From the NCBI RefSeq assembly GCF_014898055.3, contig NW_023601754.1, forward strand, positions 51,453,013 through 51,517,012: a stretch of DNA of 64,000 nucleotides. The letters are read 5' to 3'. Of this stretch, positions 38,301 to 48,219 are shown in pieces; position 1 is the stretch's first letter; the number at the start of each line of letters is the position of its first letter. Below the pieces are notes generated by a model. It made no database searches. It had not been told where the DNA came from and saw only the letters and a program-made list of their open reading frames with translations. This DNA is from Talpa occidentalis. Lineage: Eukaryota; Chordata; Mammalia; Eulipotyphla; Talpidae. The position numbers and the translations under genes are program-made.

Positions 38301-39951
38301 CCCACGGATGCGGCCCCAGAGGATGACACCAGCGCGCTCACCCACGGTAACCGGCCCCCTTGGCAGGAGGAGGGGCCTGCAGCCCCTCGGGCCAGCCAGA
38401 CCCTGGCACACCCTCTTCTGCAGGCGCCAGCAGAGTCCTCTGCGGGAACCCCACCAAGGGCCTGTGGGAGCGCAGGCGCCGGGGCCAGGTATGCCTTCCA
38501 GCAGGGGGGCCAGGACCCCGCACGGGGCCCCAGTTCCAGCCAGCGTGCTGGCTCTGCTCCCACAGCAGGCCCGGGGCGGCTCTCCCTCCCCCGCCCCAGG
38601 GAGAGGCCTCCATCCCCCGGGCTGCTGCCCACCCCGCTCCTCCAGCCGCGGCCCCCAAGCCAACCCACTCCCTCACAGGCGCAGGCACCTCTGGGGCAGC
38701 CCCCACACCGGCCCAAGGACCCGGCCACCGGAGCCGCCACCCCAGCACCTGACCCTGCGGACGGCTGCGGCCTCCTGTCCACGGCGGGGCTTCGGGCCTG
38801 GCGGGAAGCTCACCTGTGGTGGGTGCTCCCCCCAGCACCGTGTGCGCGAGTGTGCGCGTGTACGTGCGCCCGCCCTGCTGCCCGGGAGGGGTGCCAGGCG
38901 CCACCTTGCCGGCCGACTGGTCGCTGGCCAGAGTGGTCGCTGGTGTGGCTGGAGGACCCCGTGGCCCTGCCAGCGTCACACTTTTCCCAGGCGGGCTCTG
39001 GGGGGGGCCGATCTGCAACCTGCCCCCACACGCCCCTGCCCTGTAGGTGCCTGGGGTCCCAGCAGGAAAGGGCCACCGTCCCCCCGGGCCCTCGGAGGAG
39101 CCTTGAAGAGCAAGAGGCCCGGGCTGGGCCCAGGAACACCCCTGGCCACCCAGCTCCGGCCCCAGGTACTGACTGCACCAGCCCAGCCGCTGGGAGCCCC
39201 CAGCCCGCAGGCCATGTGGCCGCGGGGCTGCACAGAGAGCACTCCAGAGCGCAGGCCGAGGGGTCCCCTGGGGCTGTGGGCAGCAAGGGGCCAGGAGATG
39301 GACCAGCCCCTGGGGGGTCCTCAGGGGAGCAGGAACCGAGGCCAGGGCAGGAGGGTCAGGGCCCTTGGACTCAGGGACACCGGCTTGAGAGGCCAGGGCT
39401 GATGAGCAGGTGGGGGCTCCCCGGAGGAGGCTGGGGGGCACTGTCAGCGGGTTCCACCTGTGCTCTCTGGCGGGACTTGGGCTGGGGCGGCTGGGGGTGC
39501 TGAGGCCGGGGAGCCCGGGGGAGCCAGCAGCCAGCCAGGAGGGAGAGCCGGGCAGAGTGTGCGGGCCGGGGGGCCATAAGAGGACCCAGGCTGCCCCAGG
39601 CCCTTGGCCTCGGCCTCCCAGAGCTGGGTTTGGCCCAGTGGCCGCAGCGCCCGGGGAGAGGCGGGTCCTCGGGGAGGGGGCGCAGCGCGGCCGTGGTGGA
39701 CCCCAGCCCTGCCTGGGGGCTCCTGGAGGCCGTCGTGGGGCCCTTGCAGGCTCTTCCCTTGTTTTCCAGAGCTGCCCAGGACCCCGGGGCGCACCCTGAG
39801 CCCCTGCCCGCCCAGGCTCCCGCGGCCGCCTGGTGCCGGCAGCGGCTCCGCGGGGGCCACAGAGCTGCCGCTCCGGGGCCGCCGGCTCAGAGCCTTGGGC
39901 AGCCGGGGGGTCCCGAAGCCAGCAGCGGCCTCCGGCGCCTGCCGCAGCTGA
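29316..39951 (+). CDS. LRRC56: Leucine-rich repeat containing 56, 11 exons, start codon uncertain
   Basis: Ciliary LRR protein implicated in dynein-arm transport (established for the human gene, mutated in primary ciliary dyskinesia). Exons are 29316-29502, 31662-31749, 32132-32192, 36973-37069, 37131-37331, 37781-37964, 38170-38346, 38424-38488, 38679-38818, 39047-39165 and 39770-39951. All phases join. The product of about 499 codons has VRELSWRGL near the start, LRRs with LKLNGSRLGS, LWLARCGLADLDG, LYASFNDVSDLSPL and LEVLDLEGNGVEDLG, then YNYRAEVRRLIPQLRVLDDVP, a Pro-rich middle, and LRGRRLRALGS near the end. The ATG at 29327 aligns with the human start (MDPGQD versus MDLGWD) but meets TGA after six codons. 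The downstream LRR frame is offset by one base and contains no ATG. Either a one-base deletion is present, real or a sequence error, or an unseen upstream exon supplies the start. Confidence 0.85.
29930..30560 (+). mobile_element. LTR-like dispersed repeat, copy B
   Basis: This element in the first visible LRRC56 intron is homologous to the minus-strand element at 5740-6510. Shared landmarks in order are AATGGTCCAGTCAGCC, GGTCCAATCACACC, TGGGGCTCCCTGAGAGAGGA, AGCTGTTGTTGGTGTCACCC, GAGACCCACAGACTGACC and GGGGCCTGTCCC. The TATA-like motif of copy A is mutated here (GGACGTAAGG). It is probably a solo LTR; no internal genes adjoin it. Confidence 0.55.
32193..36972 (+). other. LRRC56: Large LRRC56 intron with internal CpG island
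   Basis: This 4.8-kb intron holds a smaller GC/CpG-rich patch at about 33050-33550, a short SINE-head fragment near 33883 (GGGCCTCCCCTGGTGATG), an AT-richer tract around 33700-35040 with TTTATAAACAGG near 34382, and a clear CpG island at about 35060-35850. No conserved exon of another gene is recognised. Confidence 0.5.
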
Positions 39952-40185
39952 ACCGCTCACGCCGGCCCGGCCCCGCCCGTGCGGACCCCCCACGGCCGCG
40001 CGCCCCGGGGTGGGCCCCGGTGTCGGAGCCCAGAGCCGCGAGGCGGACCCCGCGGAGGCCAGGCCGCCCCCCCAGCGCCCGTGCCGGCGGCCTCCCGGGG
40101 CGGGCGCCCTGCGGGGAGGGGGGCCTGCAAGGGTGGGTGACCCCGGCGCGCCCCCCCCCCCCCGCCCCGGCCCCGGCCCCGGCCC

Positions 40186-40191
40186 AATAAA
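40186..40191 (+). terminator. LRRC56: LRRC56 polyadenylation signal (AATAAA)
   Basis: A canonical AATAAA sits 235 bases past the LRRC56 stop codon, followed by sequence belonging to the convergent LMNTD2 3' end. The two transcripts end within about 100 bases of each other. Confidence 0.85.
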
Positions 40192-40269
40192 CGGCTCAGC
40201 TCGCTCCGCAGCCGCCTCGGCTCGCCGCGCCGCCGCCACCACCACACGCCGGCCGGCCGGGCGCAGCGC

Positions 40270-40275
40270 TGTATT
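40270..40275 (-). terminator. LMNTD2: LMNTD2 candidate polyadenylation signal (AATACA)
   Basis: AATACA on the minus strand, about 37 bases beyond the LMNTD2 stop codon. It is a known weak variant. No AATAAA is found on this strand nearby. Confidence 0.45.
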
Positions 40276-40311
40276 GCGGGGCGCAGCGCTGTGTTGCGGG
40301 GCGCCCGCGCC

Positions 40312-43300
40312 CTACGCGGGCCCGCAGCGGCCCCGCACCCGCCCGCACATGTCCGTGGCGAAGGGCGGGCGGCTGAGGACGCCGGGCCGGCTCTCGGCGG
40401 TGCTCCGCGGGGCCCGCGCCCCGCCGCCCACGCTGCTGCGGCCCGCGCCGCCGAGGCCCGCGCTGCTGCCGCCCACCTGCGGGGGCGCGCGCTTAGGAAG
40501 GGGCGGGGCCAAGGGCGGGGGCGGGGCGGGGGCAGGAGGGGGCGGGACGCGCGCTTAGGGCGGGGCGGGGCCAAAGGCGGGGGGCGGGGCGCGCTTAGGG
40601 AGGGGCGGGGCCAAGGTCGGGGCGAGTTCAGGGAGGGGGCGGGCAGCGGGGCGGGGCCGGGACCGCGGGGCGGGGCCAGGGGGCGGGGCGCGCTTAGGGA
40701 GGGGCGGGGTCGGGTCGGTGGGCGGGTCCGTGGGCGTGGGCAGGAGGGGGCGGGGCGTGGGCGGTGGGCCGGGGCCGGGGCCGGGGCCGGGGCCGGGGCC
40801 GGGGCGGGGCGGGGCGGGGCGGGGCGGGGCGGGGGCGCGGGGGCCGCTGCCGGCCCCTCGGCCGCGGTCGCTCACCCGGGTCCTGCGCTCCTTCCCGGCC
40901 CCGCCGTCCTCGAGGCCCGGCCCGGCCTCTGCGTGGGACAAGACTGCGTGCGGCCGCGCCGCCCCTCCCCGCCCGCCGCCCCCCCTGCCGCCCCCCCTGC
41001 CCCCTCCCCCCCCCCCCCCCGGGCTCACCGGCCACGCGCGGCAGTTGCTCGGGCGTGCGCGCCTCGGCGCCTTTGGGCCGCGCGGCCTCCCGCGGGCGGC
41101 GGGGCTTGCAGGCGCCCAGGCGCGGCAGGAGGACCCGCGTCCTGGAGGGCGAGGGGTGTCCTGAGGTCGGGGCGCCCGCGGGAGGGAGCGGCCCTGGGGG
41201 GCCAGCCCGGGGTGGGGGTCTGCAGGGGGCCCCGGGGTGGGCCCGGCGCGGGCAGGGCCCGGGAGGTGGGTGGTGCCTCTGGCGGGACCCGGGGTGGCCC
41301 TTGCAGGGTCTCCTGGCCCGGGGAGGAAGGCGAGCTCGAGGGACCCGCGGCCCGCACCCCCGTGTCCGCCGCAGCGCCCGGCCTTTGGGCGGGGGTCCAG
41401 GCTGGCGGGGCTGGCGGGGCTGCGCGCCCGCGAGGGGGCCGGGCGGGGCCTCCAGGACCGGGAAGCGGTCGATGGACAAGTCCGTGTTGTCTGCGAAGAT
41501 CCTGGAGGCTGCGGTCACGCAGTGCGGGGCCCGGTGCTCGCTGAGGACCTGCGGGCCGAGCAGCGCTGTCACGGCCCCCAGGCCTGCAGGGGCCCCTCCC
41601 CCCTCGCTCACCTCGCCCTTGGGGCTCAGGAGGAGGGTCACGCAGCCGGGGCCGCTGTGGAAGTGCACGGGCTCCCGGCCCAGTGAGGGGAGCAGCTGCT
41701 TCTTGGGGCTGGCGGTGCCCTCGCCCCACACCTGGCGACATCGTGGGCGGTGGGTCAGGGCAGTGGGCAGGCACAGGGGGAGGGTCAGGGGGTGGGGGCA
41801 CCGCGGGACCCACCGTGATGATGTGCCTGGGCGCCAGCTGTGTGCGGGGAGGGAAGCGGTAGCTGCACACCGGGGCGGCGCCCACGCGCTGCTGGAGCAC
41901 CAGGCCGCCCAGGTCAGCCGTCTCCTCCAGCGACTGGTTGAGGATGCGGACAAACCTCTCCTGGCGGCTCACAGCCATGATCCTCAGGCAGGAGGCGGCC
42001 TGACTGGGGCTGGCAGAGGGCGCCGGGCACTGTGCAGCGCCGCCAGCCCCTCAGCCCGGGCAGGATGCTCCACCTCACCCCTCCTCTGTCCCCACGTCGG
42101 GCCAGTCAGCCCCTCACCTTGGCTGGTGCTCTGCGTCCTGGGGTTCGAGGCTTGGAGCTGAGACTGTCTTGCCCAGCAGGTCCGAGTGGGTTTTCTGGAG
42201 CCCCAGAGAGAGGCCTGTCCAGGAAGGGGACCCCGTGTGGAGCATCCACTCAGGACGTCTCCCAAGAGGCCCGCCTGCAGTCCAGGAAGATGAGCGGGCA
42301 AGGAGGATGGCTGCGTCCTGCGAGCCACGGGTTGGCGGGGCAGCTCGAAGACCTCCCAGCCCTGGGGGTGTCCTGGAGCCCTTTGGAAGCCCCTCGGCCC
42401 TTCAGGGCTGGCGGGGAGGGGCCAGAGAGACCGCCCACGCCACCTTTGGGCTGTGCCTGCGCCTCCTTGGCCTCGGTTGCCTCATGGCCCGGCCAGTGCC
42501 TCGGGCCCTTCTGAGCAGGATGGTGGGCATCCTGCTGGTTGCTGCTGGAGTCAGAGTCGGCGCTGCCCGAGCTGCTGCCGCCCACGAAGGGCAGGGAGCA
42601 CCACTCGACACTCTTGAGACGCCGCTCCTTGTGCTTGTGCGGTGTCCAGCTCTGGTCCTCCTCGGGGGCGGCCGGTGGGAGCTCACCTGGCGGCGGCAGC
42701 CTGAGAGACATGGGCCTGAGAGACCTGGGGCCACCATCTGCTGGTGGTCCGTGGGCTTCGACTCCAGGCCCCACCCTGCCCTACATGTCCTCCTCACAGG
42801 CCTGGGGCCCAGCTTGAGCAGGGACAGAGGAGGCCCGGAGGGGACCCCCAGACCCAGCCTGGACAATAGGTCAGAGAACTGACTCTGGGGGGGTTAAGGG
42901 AGTTTCCCAGGGGGACATTGGGGGTGGCTCTTGACTTGCACCCCAGCCCTCAGTGCCCAGGCAAGCCCTCTTCTCCCTGGCCCTGGGGAGTTACTTGTGC
43001 TCCAAGTTGGACTCGATGTTGCTGAAGAGGTTGGGGTACCGGTGAGCAATGCTGTTCCAGTCCACGTCCTCCAGCCGGAAGTGCTGCTGGGGAAGCCACG
43101 GGCAGGTGAGCCCCCCCTGCTGCTGCAGGCCAGCCCCCATAAAGGCGCCGACGGGCAGGGGGCTGCTCACCTCCCCAGCAGTGGGGACCTGGTCATTGTC
43201 AGAGAGCTCAGTGGGGTCCATCAGGGTCTCTGCAGTCACCACCTACAGGAGGGGACCAGAGGCAGGGCCTCGCGAAGAGCATCTGCCCCCAGGAGTCTCC

Positions 43301-44433
43301 CCGTTGGCCTCTCTGGCACTAGGTCCTGCAGAGCTGGAGACCACCAGGTGGGCCCGGGGCCCAGTCAGGCACCCAGGTGAGGGACAGCCAGGCTGGGGAG
43401 GCGCACCTCCACGCTGCCAGTGGAGGAACGCAGCATGCAGCCCAGCCAGGAGGCGCGGGCCAGCTGCAGGAGGCAGGACTTCTGGAAGACATGGAGCTGG
43501 GCCTCCAGCTGCTGCAGGGTGCTGAGCGCGTGCTGCAGCTGCTGCTCCAGGTGCGCCTTCACCTGCTCGGGGGCACAGGTAGGGAGGCCAGCTCCAGATC
43601 CACCCGGTCCAGACCTGCCTGGCCCACACCGTCTCATCCGCTCCGCCCGTCTGGCCCACGCTGCGTCACCTGTTCTGCCCGCTCCTTCTCCTCCTTCAGC
43701 TCCACAGTCAGCTTCTGGACCTGGTTCTGCAGCAGCTTTTCCTGGCCCAGCCCGCTCCTGGGGGGACGGGCTCAGGGCCCATCTCAGCATCAGGCTGCAG
43801 CCGGGCCCCTTCCGCTGCCATGAGGGGCAGCTGTGGTGCGGTGCCCTGGACTGCATCCCGGGCCGGGCAGCTGACCCAGCATTAACATTCTTAGGGGCAG
43901 GGTGGGGCGGGGCAGGGAAGGTGCAAGCGGGGGGAAGGCCAGGGCTGGGGTCTGCACTGAGGCGGGCTGGCCCCTCGCCTGACCCACAGCTGAACACGCA
44001 AGCAGACCAGGCTGCGCGCGGGGGCCCCGAGGCTGACCTCTCCGGCGGAAGCCCCAGCACCTCCTGCAGGATGTGGCAGTGCCGGGCCTCCTGGCGGTTC
44101 CAGATGGCCCACCGCAGCGCCTGGACCTCCAGGTCACGCTGCCCCCACAGCAGCCGCAGGGTGCTGGGGTCCAGGCCCTCGGGTGCCAACCTGCAATGCC
44201 AGCTGCTTGGTCAGGCCCTGCTGTCGGCTGGCCTGGCCAGGGGCTGGTCGCCCACCTCCTCACTACCGATTGATGTAGCTGGACTTGGCGTCCTGCGGGC
44301 AGGTGGGTGAGGGCAGGTCTGCAGGTGTGCCAGCTGCAGGCTCCATGTGGCTGCCGCCCGGCTCTTCAATCACCGTGGAGGAGAAATCCTCCTCCTTGAC
44401 TGCTCCAGCCTCCTGGTACGACTCGGGGGCCAT
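40312..44433 (-). CDS. LMNTD2: Lamin tail domain-containing protein 2, 13 coding exons
   Basis: Poorly studied protein with a lamin-tail Ig-like domain. Exons in transcript order are 44433-44267, 44190-44038, 43757-43670, 43562-43407, 43242-43171, 43086-42995, 42700-about 42353, 41982-41814, 41731-41612, 41548-41358, 41141-41029, 40928-40876 and 40476-40312. Joined they give about 628 residues, near the 634 I recall for human. The start is MAPESYQEAG. A coiled-coil region follows (LLWGQRDLEVQALRWAIWNR, EQQLQHALSTLQQLEAQL), then HFRLEDVDWNSIAHRYPNLF and RRLKSVEWCSLP. The lamin-tail domain spans exons 8-10 (RFVRILNQSLEETADLGG, LAPRHIITVWGEG, CVTAASRIFADNTDLSIDRF). The donor of exon 7 (near 42353) and the intron 41142-41357 were chosen by phase and are less certain. 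It is convergent with LRRC56 and head-to-head with RASSF7. Confidence 0.87.
40487..40850. repeat. GC-rich minisatellite and GGGGCC/GGGGC tract in LMNTD2 last intron
   Basis: GCGCGCTTAGG followed by a GGGGCGGGGCCAA-like block occurs four times (starting near 40487, 40549, 40588 and 40686). Beyond these, 40771-40800 holds five perfect GGGGCC units and 40801-40830 six GGGGC units. All lie in the last LMNTD2 intron (40477-40875), making it almost free of A and T. Confidence 0.85.
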
Positions 44434-44917
44434 CCCTCAAGTTCTCGGAGGAGCTGAGAGGGTGGGGGCTGCTGTGCTGCACTCCATGCCTGGGAACCCG
44501 CGTGGGGCTTCCCCACATGCACATGCGTGGAGCCTCGCAAACATGCCTGGTGCAGGGGGCTGCTCAGGAGGGGAGACTGCGTCCCACAGGACACCGTGGC
44601 ACCGCACTGCTGTCCACACCTGTTTCTGACTAGGCCAGAGCAGCAGGCCAACCCATGTCCCCTGGGGTCACTCCTCCCCTGGTGGCTCCTATCTGTCACC
44701 CTTGCCCTCCGGGACCTCAGCCTCGAGCAAGGGTCCCCAGAGTACTGGGTCTGCCCCCAAGGCCAGAGTCCTCCAGACACAGAGGCCCAGCCCCTGGCAC
44801 TCACGTGTGGTCTGAGGGCCAAGAGGACCCAGGGAGAGAAAGGCTCCATAGGGTCGCCATGGACACCAGCGCCAGAGGGGAGGGGCTCTTTGTTACCAGG
44901 ACTCTCCCAGGAGACCC

Positions 44918-44933
44918 GGGGGGGGGGGGGGGG
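44918..44933 (+). repeat. Poly-G run
   Basis: An uninterrupted run of about 16 G, followed by another G-rich block, in the LMNTD2 upstream region. It is prone to sequencing and alignment error. Confidence 0.8.
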
Positions 44934-45249
44934 AGGGGGGGGCTCCTGATCCAACCCCCAGCTGCGGAGTCCCGGCTGCTGCTGGGGGGGGCGGCAGGGC
45001 AGCCTGCAGGGTGTCCGGGTCACCCACTCAGCCCCAGACCCCGCAGGAAGTTCCACGGTGATTCCCAAGCCTGACCTGGGCTCTGGGGTACTGGGGACGC
45101 CCTGCCTGCGAGCAAGCCCTGCGGCTGACCCGGGCCCGGCCGCAGGCTCCGGCTGAGCGCTGCCCCGCAGGGCCTCTCCAGCGGCCTCCTCGCCCTCCCA
45201 GCGCCGGCCTTCCGCGCCCCACTCCGCGCCGCGGGCCCACCGGCCTGTC

Positions 45250-46150
45250 ACCCGACGGCGGGAGACGCGCCGGGCCGGCGGCCGGGCAGGGCAGGTTCCG
45301 AGCGCGGCGCGCACCGCCGGGCGGCAGAAGGGCGGCAGCGCGGCCCCAGGGCGGGCGCCTCCGACGGGCCCCCCGACCCCGCCGGCGCCCGCCGGGCCCG
45401 CGCCGCGCCCACGGCAGCCCTGCCCGCGCGTGCCCCCGAGGGCGCGGGTGCTCGGCCGAGGGCGGCGCGGGGGGCCCGCCGGCGCCCCTCCCCGGGCCGG
45501 GGCCGCGTGCCGCGGGGGCCTCGGGGGACGCCGCGGGGCGCGAGGCCGCCGCCCGCCCCGACGCGCCGCCCGCGCCCGCGCCCGCAGACGCGCTTCCGCG
45601 TAGCGCCGGGCCCGCGGCCCCGCCCGCCCACACCTGGGCGCCGCCGGGGGCGGGGCCGGGCGGGAGGGCGGCCAATGGGGCGCGGGCGGGGCGCCGCGGC
45701 GGCGGCCAATGGGCGCGGGCGGGGGGCGGGCGGGGCGCGCCGGCCGCCAATCGGGGCGGGGCGGGGCGGGGCGCGCCGGCCGCAGGCCAATGGGGTCGGG
45801 GCCGGGGCGCCGGCGGCGGCAGGTTGCGGCGACGCCGGCCGCGGGGAGCGGGTCGCCGCCGGTGCCCGAGCCCCGAGCGCCCGGGTGCGCCGCGCCGGGC
45901 CCCCGGTCCCCGAGCGCCGGGCGCGGCCCCGGCCGGCCAGGCCGCGACGCCGACGGAGGGACGCGAGCCGCACCTGCCGCCGCCCGCGGCCGAGCGGGAA
46001 CGGGGCCCGCCGGGGCCGGGGGCCGACGTCCGGCGGCCGGCCGGGCCCCGCACACCGCCCGCGGGGGCGCGCGGGGGGCGGGTGGGCCAGCGGCGTCCGG
46101 GAGCCGGCGGCCGCCCGCGGAGGGGCGGCGCCCTCTGCGCCAGGTGACCG
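45250..46150. promoter_or_regulatory. LMNTD2 / RASSF7 bidirectional CpG-island promoter
   Basis: A dense CpG island lies between LMNTD2 (-) and RASSF7 (+). It carries four CCAAT boxes in the same orientation at 45672, 45706, 45747 and 45787, separated by 34, 41 and 40 bases, with GC boxes between them. A candidate RASSF7 non-coding exon ends at 46143 (CGCCAG then GTGACC). The matching acceptor is just before the RASSF7 ATG, at about 46415. Confidence 0.7.
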
Positions 46151-46417
46151 GAGAGGCAGGAAGCTCCGGGGCTGGTTAATGATTCCCGGGTTCCGGGAGC
46201 GGGCGCGCCGGGGAGGCGGAGGGGGCCTCGAGTGCCCCGGGGCCGGGCCGGTCGGGGGACCCGGGCTTGACCGCCGTCACCCCAGGAACGCGCGCCCCGC
46301 CGGCGGGGCGGCGAGCAGGACTGCGGCCGAGGCTGGCGGCCCGGAGCCAGTTCCGGGCGGGGGCGGGCGGCGGCCCGGGGCAGGCCTGACCCTGGCCTTC
46401 ACCCCCGCGGGACAGGG

Positions 46418-47918
46418 ATGCTCCCGGGGCTGGCGGCCATGGAGCTAAAGGTGTGGGTGGACGGCATCCAGCGCGTGGTCTGCGGGGTCTCGGAGCAGAC
46501 CACCTGCCAGGAAGTGGTCATTGCCCTAGCCCAAGCCATCGGTGAGTCCTTCAGGGGCAGGCCCGCCGCCGCGGAGGGGCCCGTCCACCCCCAGGGAGGG
46601 TGGGGGTGGCTGCTGACCCGCTTGCCCTCCCCCAATTCCTCAGGCTAGGTGGGCAGCGGGTCAGGCGGCTAGAGACTGACCCCTGCCCCCACCCCAGGTC
46701 AGACAGGCCGCTTTGTGCTGGTGCAGCGTCTCAGGGAGAAGGAGCGGCAGCTGCTGCCCCAGGAGTGTCCAGTGGGCGCCCAGGCCACCTGTGGGCAGTT
46801 TGCCAGTGATGTCCAGTTTGTCCTGAGGAGGACAGGGCCCAGCCTAGCCGGGCGGCCCTCCTCCGACAGCTGCCCACCCCCTGAGCGTTGCCCAGTCCGC
46901 GCCAGCCTCCCTCCGAAGCCTCGACCAGCGCTGGGCCGTGAACCTCGCAAAACACTGACCTTCAGCCTGGGGGGCCCCAGGCTGGCCCCCAGCCTGGCGC
47001 CCCCTGAGCCTGTGGCCCCCGGAGCACCCACACCAGGCGGCTGCACAGACCTGCAGGGTCTGGAGCGGAGGGTGCAGAGCAACGCGGCCGAGCTGGGCCA
47101 GGAGGCCTTCTGGGAGCAGGAGTTGCGGCGGGAGCAGGCGCGGGAGCGGGAGGGGCAGGCGCGCCTGCAGGCTCTGAGCGCGGCCACCGCCGAGCACGCC
47201 GCCCGGCTGCAGGCCCTGGACGCCCAGGCCCGCGCCCTGGAGGCCGCGCTCCATCTGGCCACAGAGGCCCCTGGGCCTCCCTCACCCGCGACATCAGCCA
47301 CAGAGCGGCTGAGGCAGGACCTGGCGGCCCAGGAGCGCCAGAGCGAGGAGGTGCAGGGCAGCCTGGCCTTGGTGAGCCGCGCACTGGAGGCAGCGGAGCG
47401 CGCCCTGCAGGTGAGCCCCGGTTTCTCCCAGCTTGGGGGTCGGGTTGGGCCAGGAAGAGCCGGAGGTGTGGGAGCCCCGTGGCTGTGCCCTTGAGGGTCC
47501 CACCCGCCCCAGGCCCAGGCCCAGGAGCTTGAGGAGCTGAACCGGGAGCTCCGCCAGTGCAACCTGCAGCAGTTCATCCAGCAGGCGGGGGCTGCCCTGC
47601 CCCCACCACGGCCGAACAGGGCCACCCCAGGCACACAGGTCAGCGACGTTATGGGGGGGCGGGGGGCCCAGCCAGCCGCAAACTGAATCTTCTGAATCTG
47701 CTTCCACCACAGGAGCTTCTGCCTCCAGCCAGGGAAGAATCCCTCTCAGAAGCCCCAAGTCCTGCCCTCACGCCCACTCTGAGCCCGGAGGGTACGTCTG
47801 CCCACTCCCACCCCCACCCCCCGCTTTGGGTGGGATGAGGTCCTGCTGTGGCCCGCTTAGCCTCCTCAGCTGTGTCTTCCCCACAGTGGCCCCCATGAAG
47901 CAGGACACCTGGAGGTAG
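46418..47918 (+). CDS. RASSF7: Ras association domain-containing protein 7, 5 coding exons
   Basis: N-terminal-type RASSF protein with a Ras-association domain and a coiled coil, linked to mitotic spindle and JNK regulation in the human literature. Exons are 46418-46541, 46698-47410, 47513-47638, 47713-47791 and 47887-47918, giving 357 residues (human 373). The start [18 protein letters not shown] matches the human N-terminus; a second Met lies at codon 8. The RA domain spans roughly residues 8-90 ([38 protein letters not shown]). The coiled coil follows from about residue 165 ([20 protein letters not shown] onward, then [20 protein letters not shown]). The last two exons end in the frame [10 protein letters not shown] and stop. 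The human-like tail ([14 protein letters not shown]) is encoded one frame over, so a frame change occurred within exon 4. Confidence 0.93.
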
Positions 47919-48197
47919 CAGCACCCGCCTAATGTAGCTGTCCACTGCAGCCCGGCCTGGATGGCGGGAGAGTCGCGGCCAAGCGGGAAGCCTGTCCTGG
48001 GGCTGAGGTGCCACCCCTGAGCCCGGGGTTTCAGCCTTGGGGACGGGGAGGTTCCCCAGGACTTGCCGAGCCTGTGCAGCCCCCGAGAAGCATGGCCAGC
48101 TTGGAACAGGCCAGGCCCGCAGGACACAGCGCGCTGCTGGGCACGGGAGACGGGGCACGTGCCCGCACAGCGGCCCCTCGCCTGACACTGAAACCTC

Positions 48198-48203
48198 AAT
48201 AAA
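48198..48203 (+). terminator. RASSF7: RASSF7 polyadenylation signal (AATAAA)
   Basis: A canonical AATAAA about 280 bases past the RASSF7 stop codon. Confidence 0.8.
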
Positions 48204-48219
48204 CTGGCCAGCAGGACTC

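Noticed and set aside
38338..40245. 635-codon open frame antisense to LRRC56
   Set aside because: It is a shadow of well-supported LRRC56 exons and has no conserved domain or splice support.
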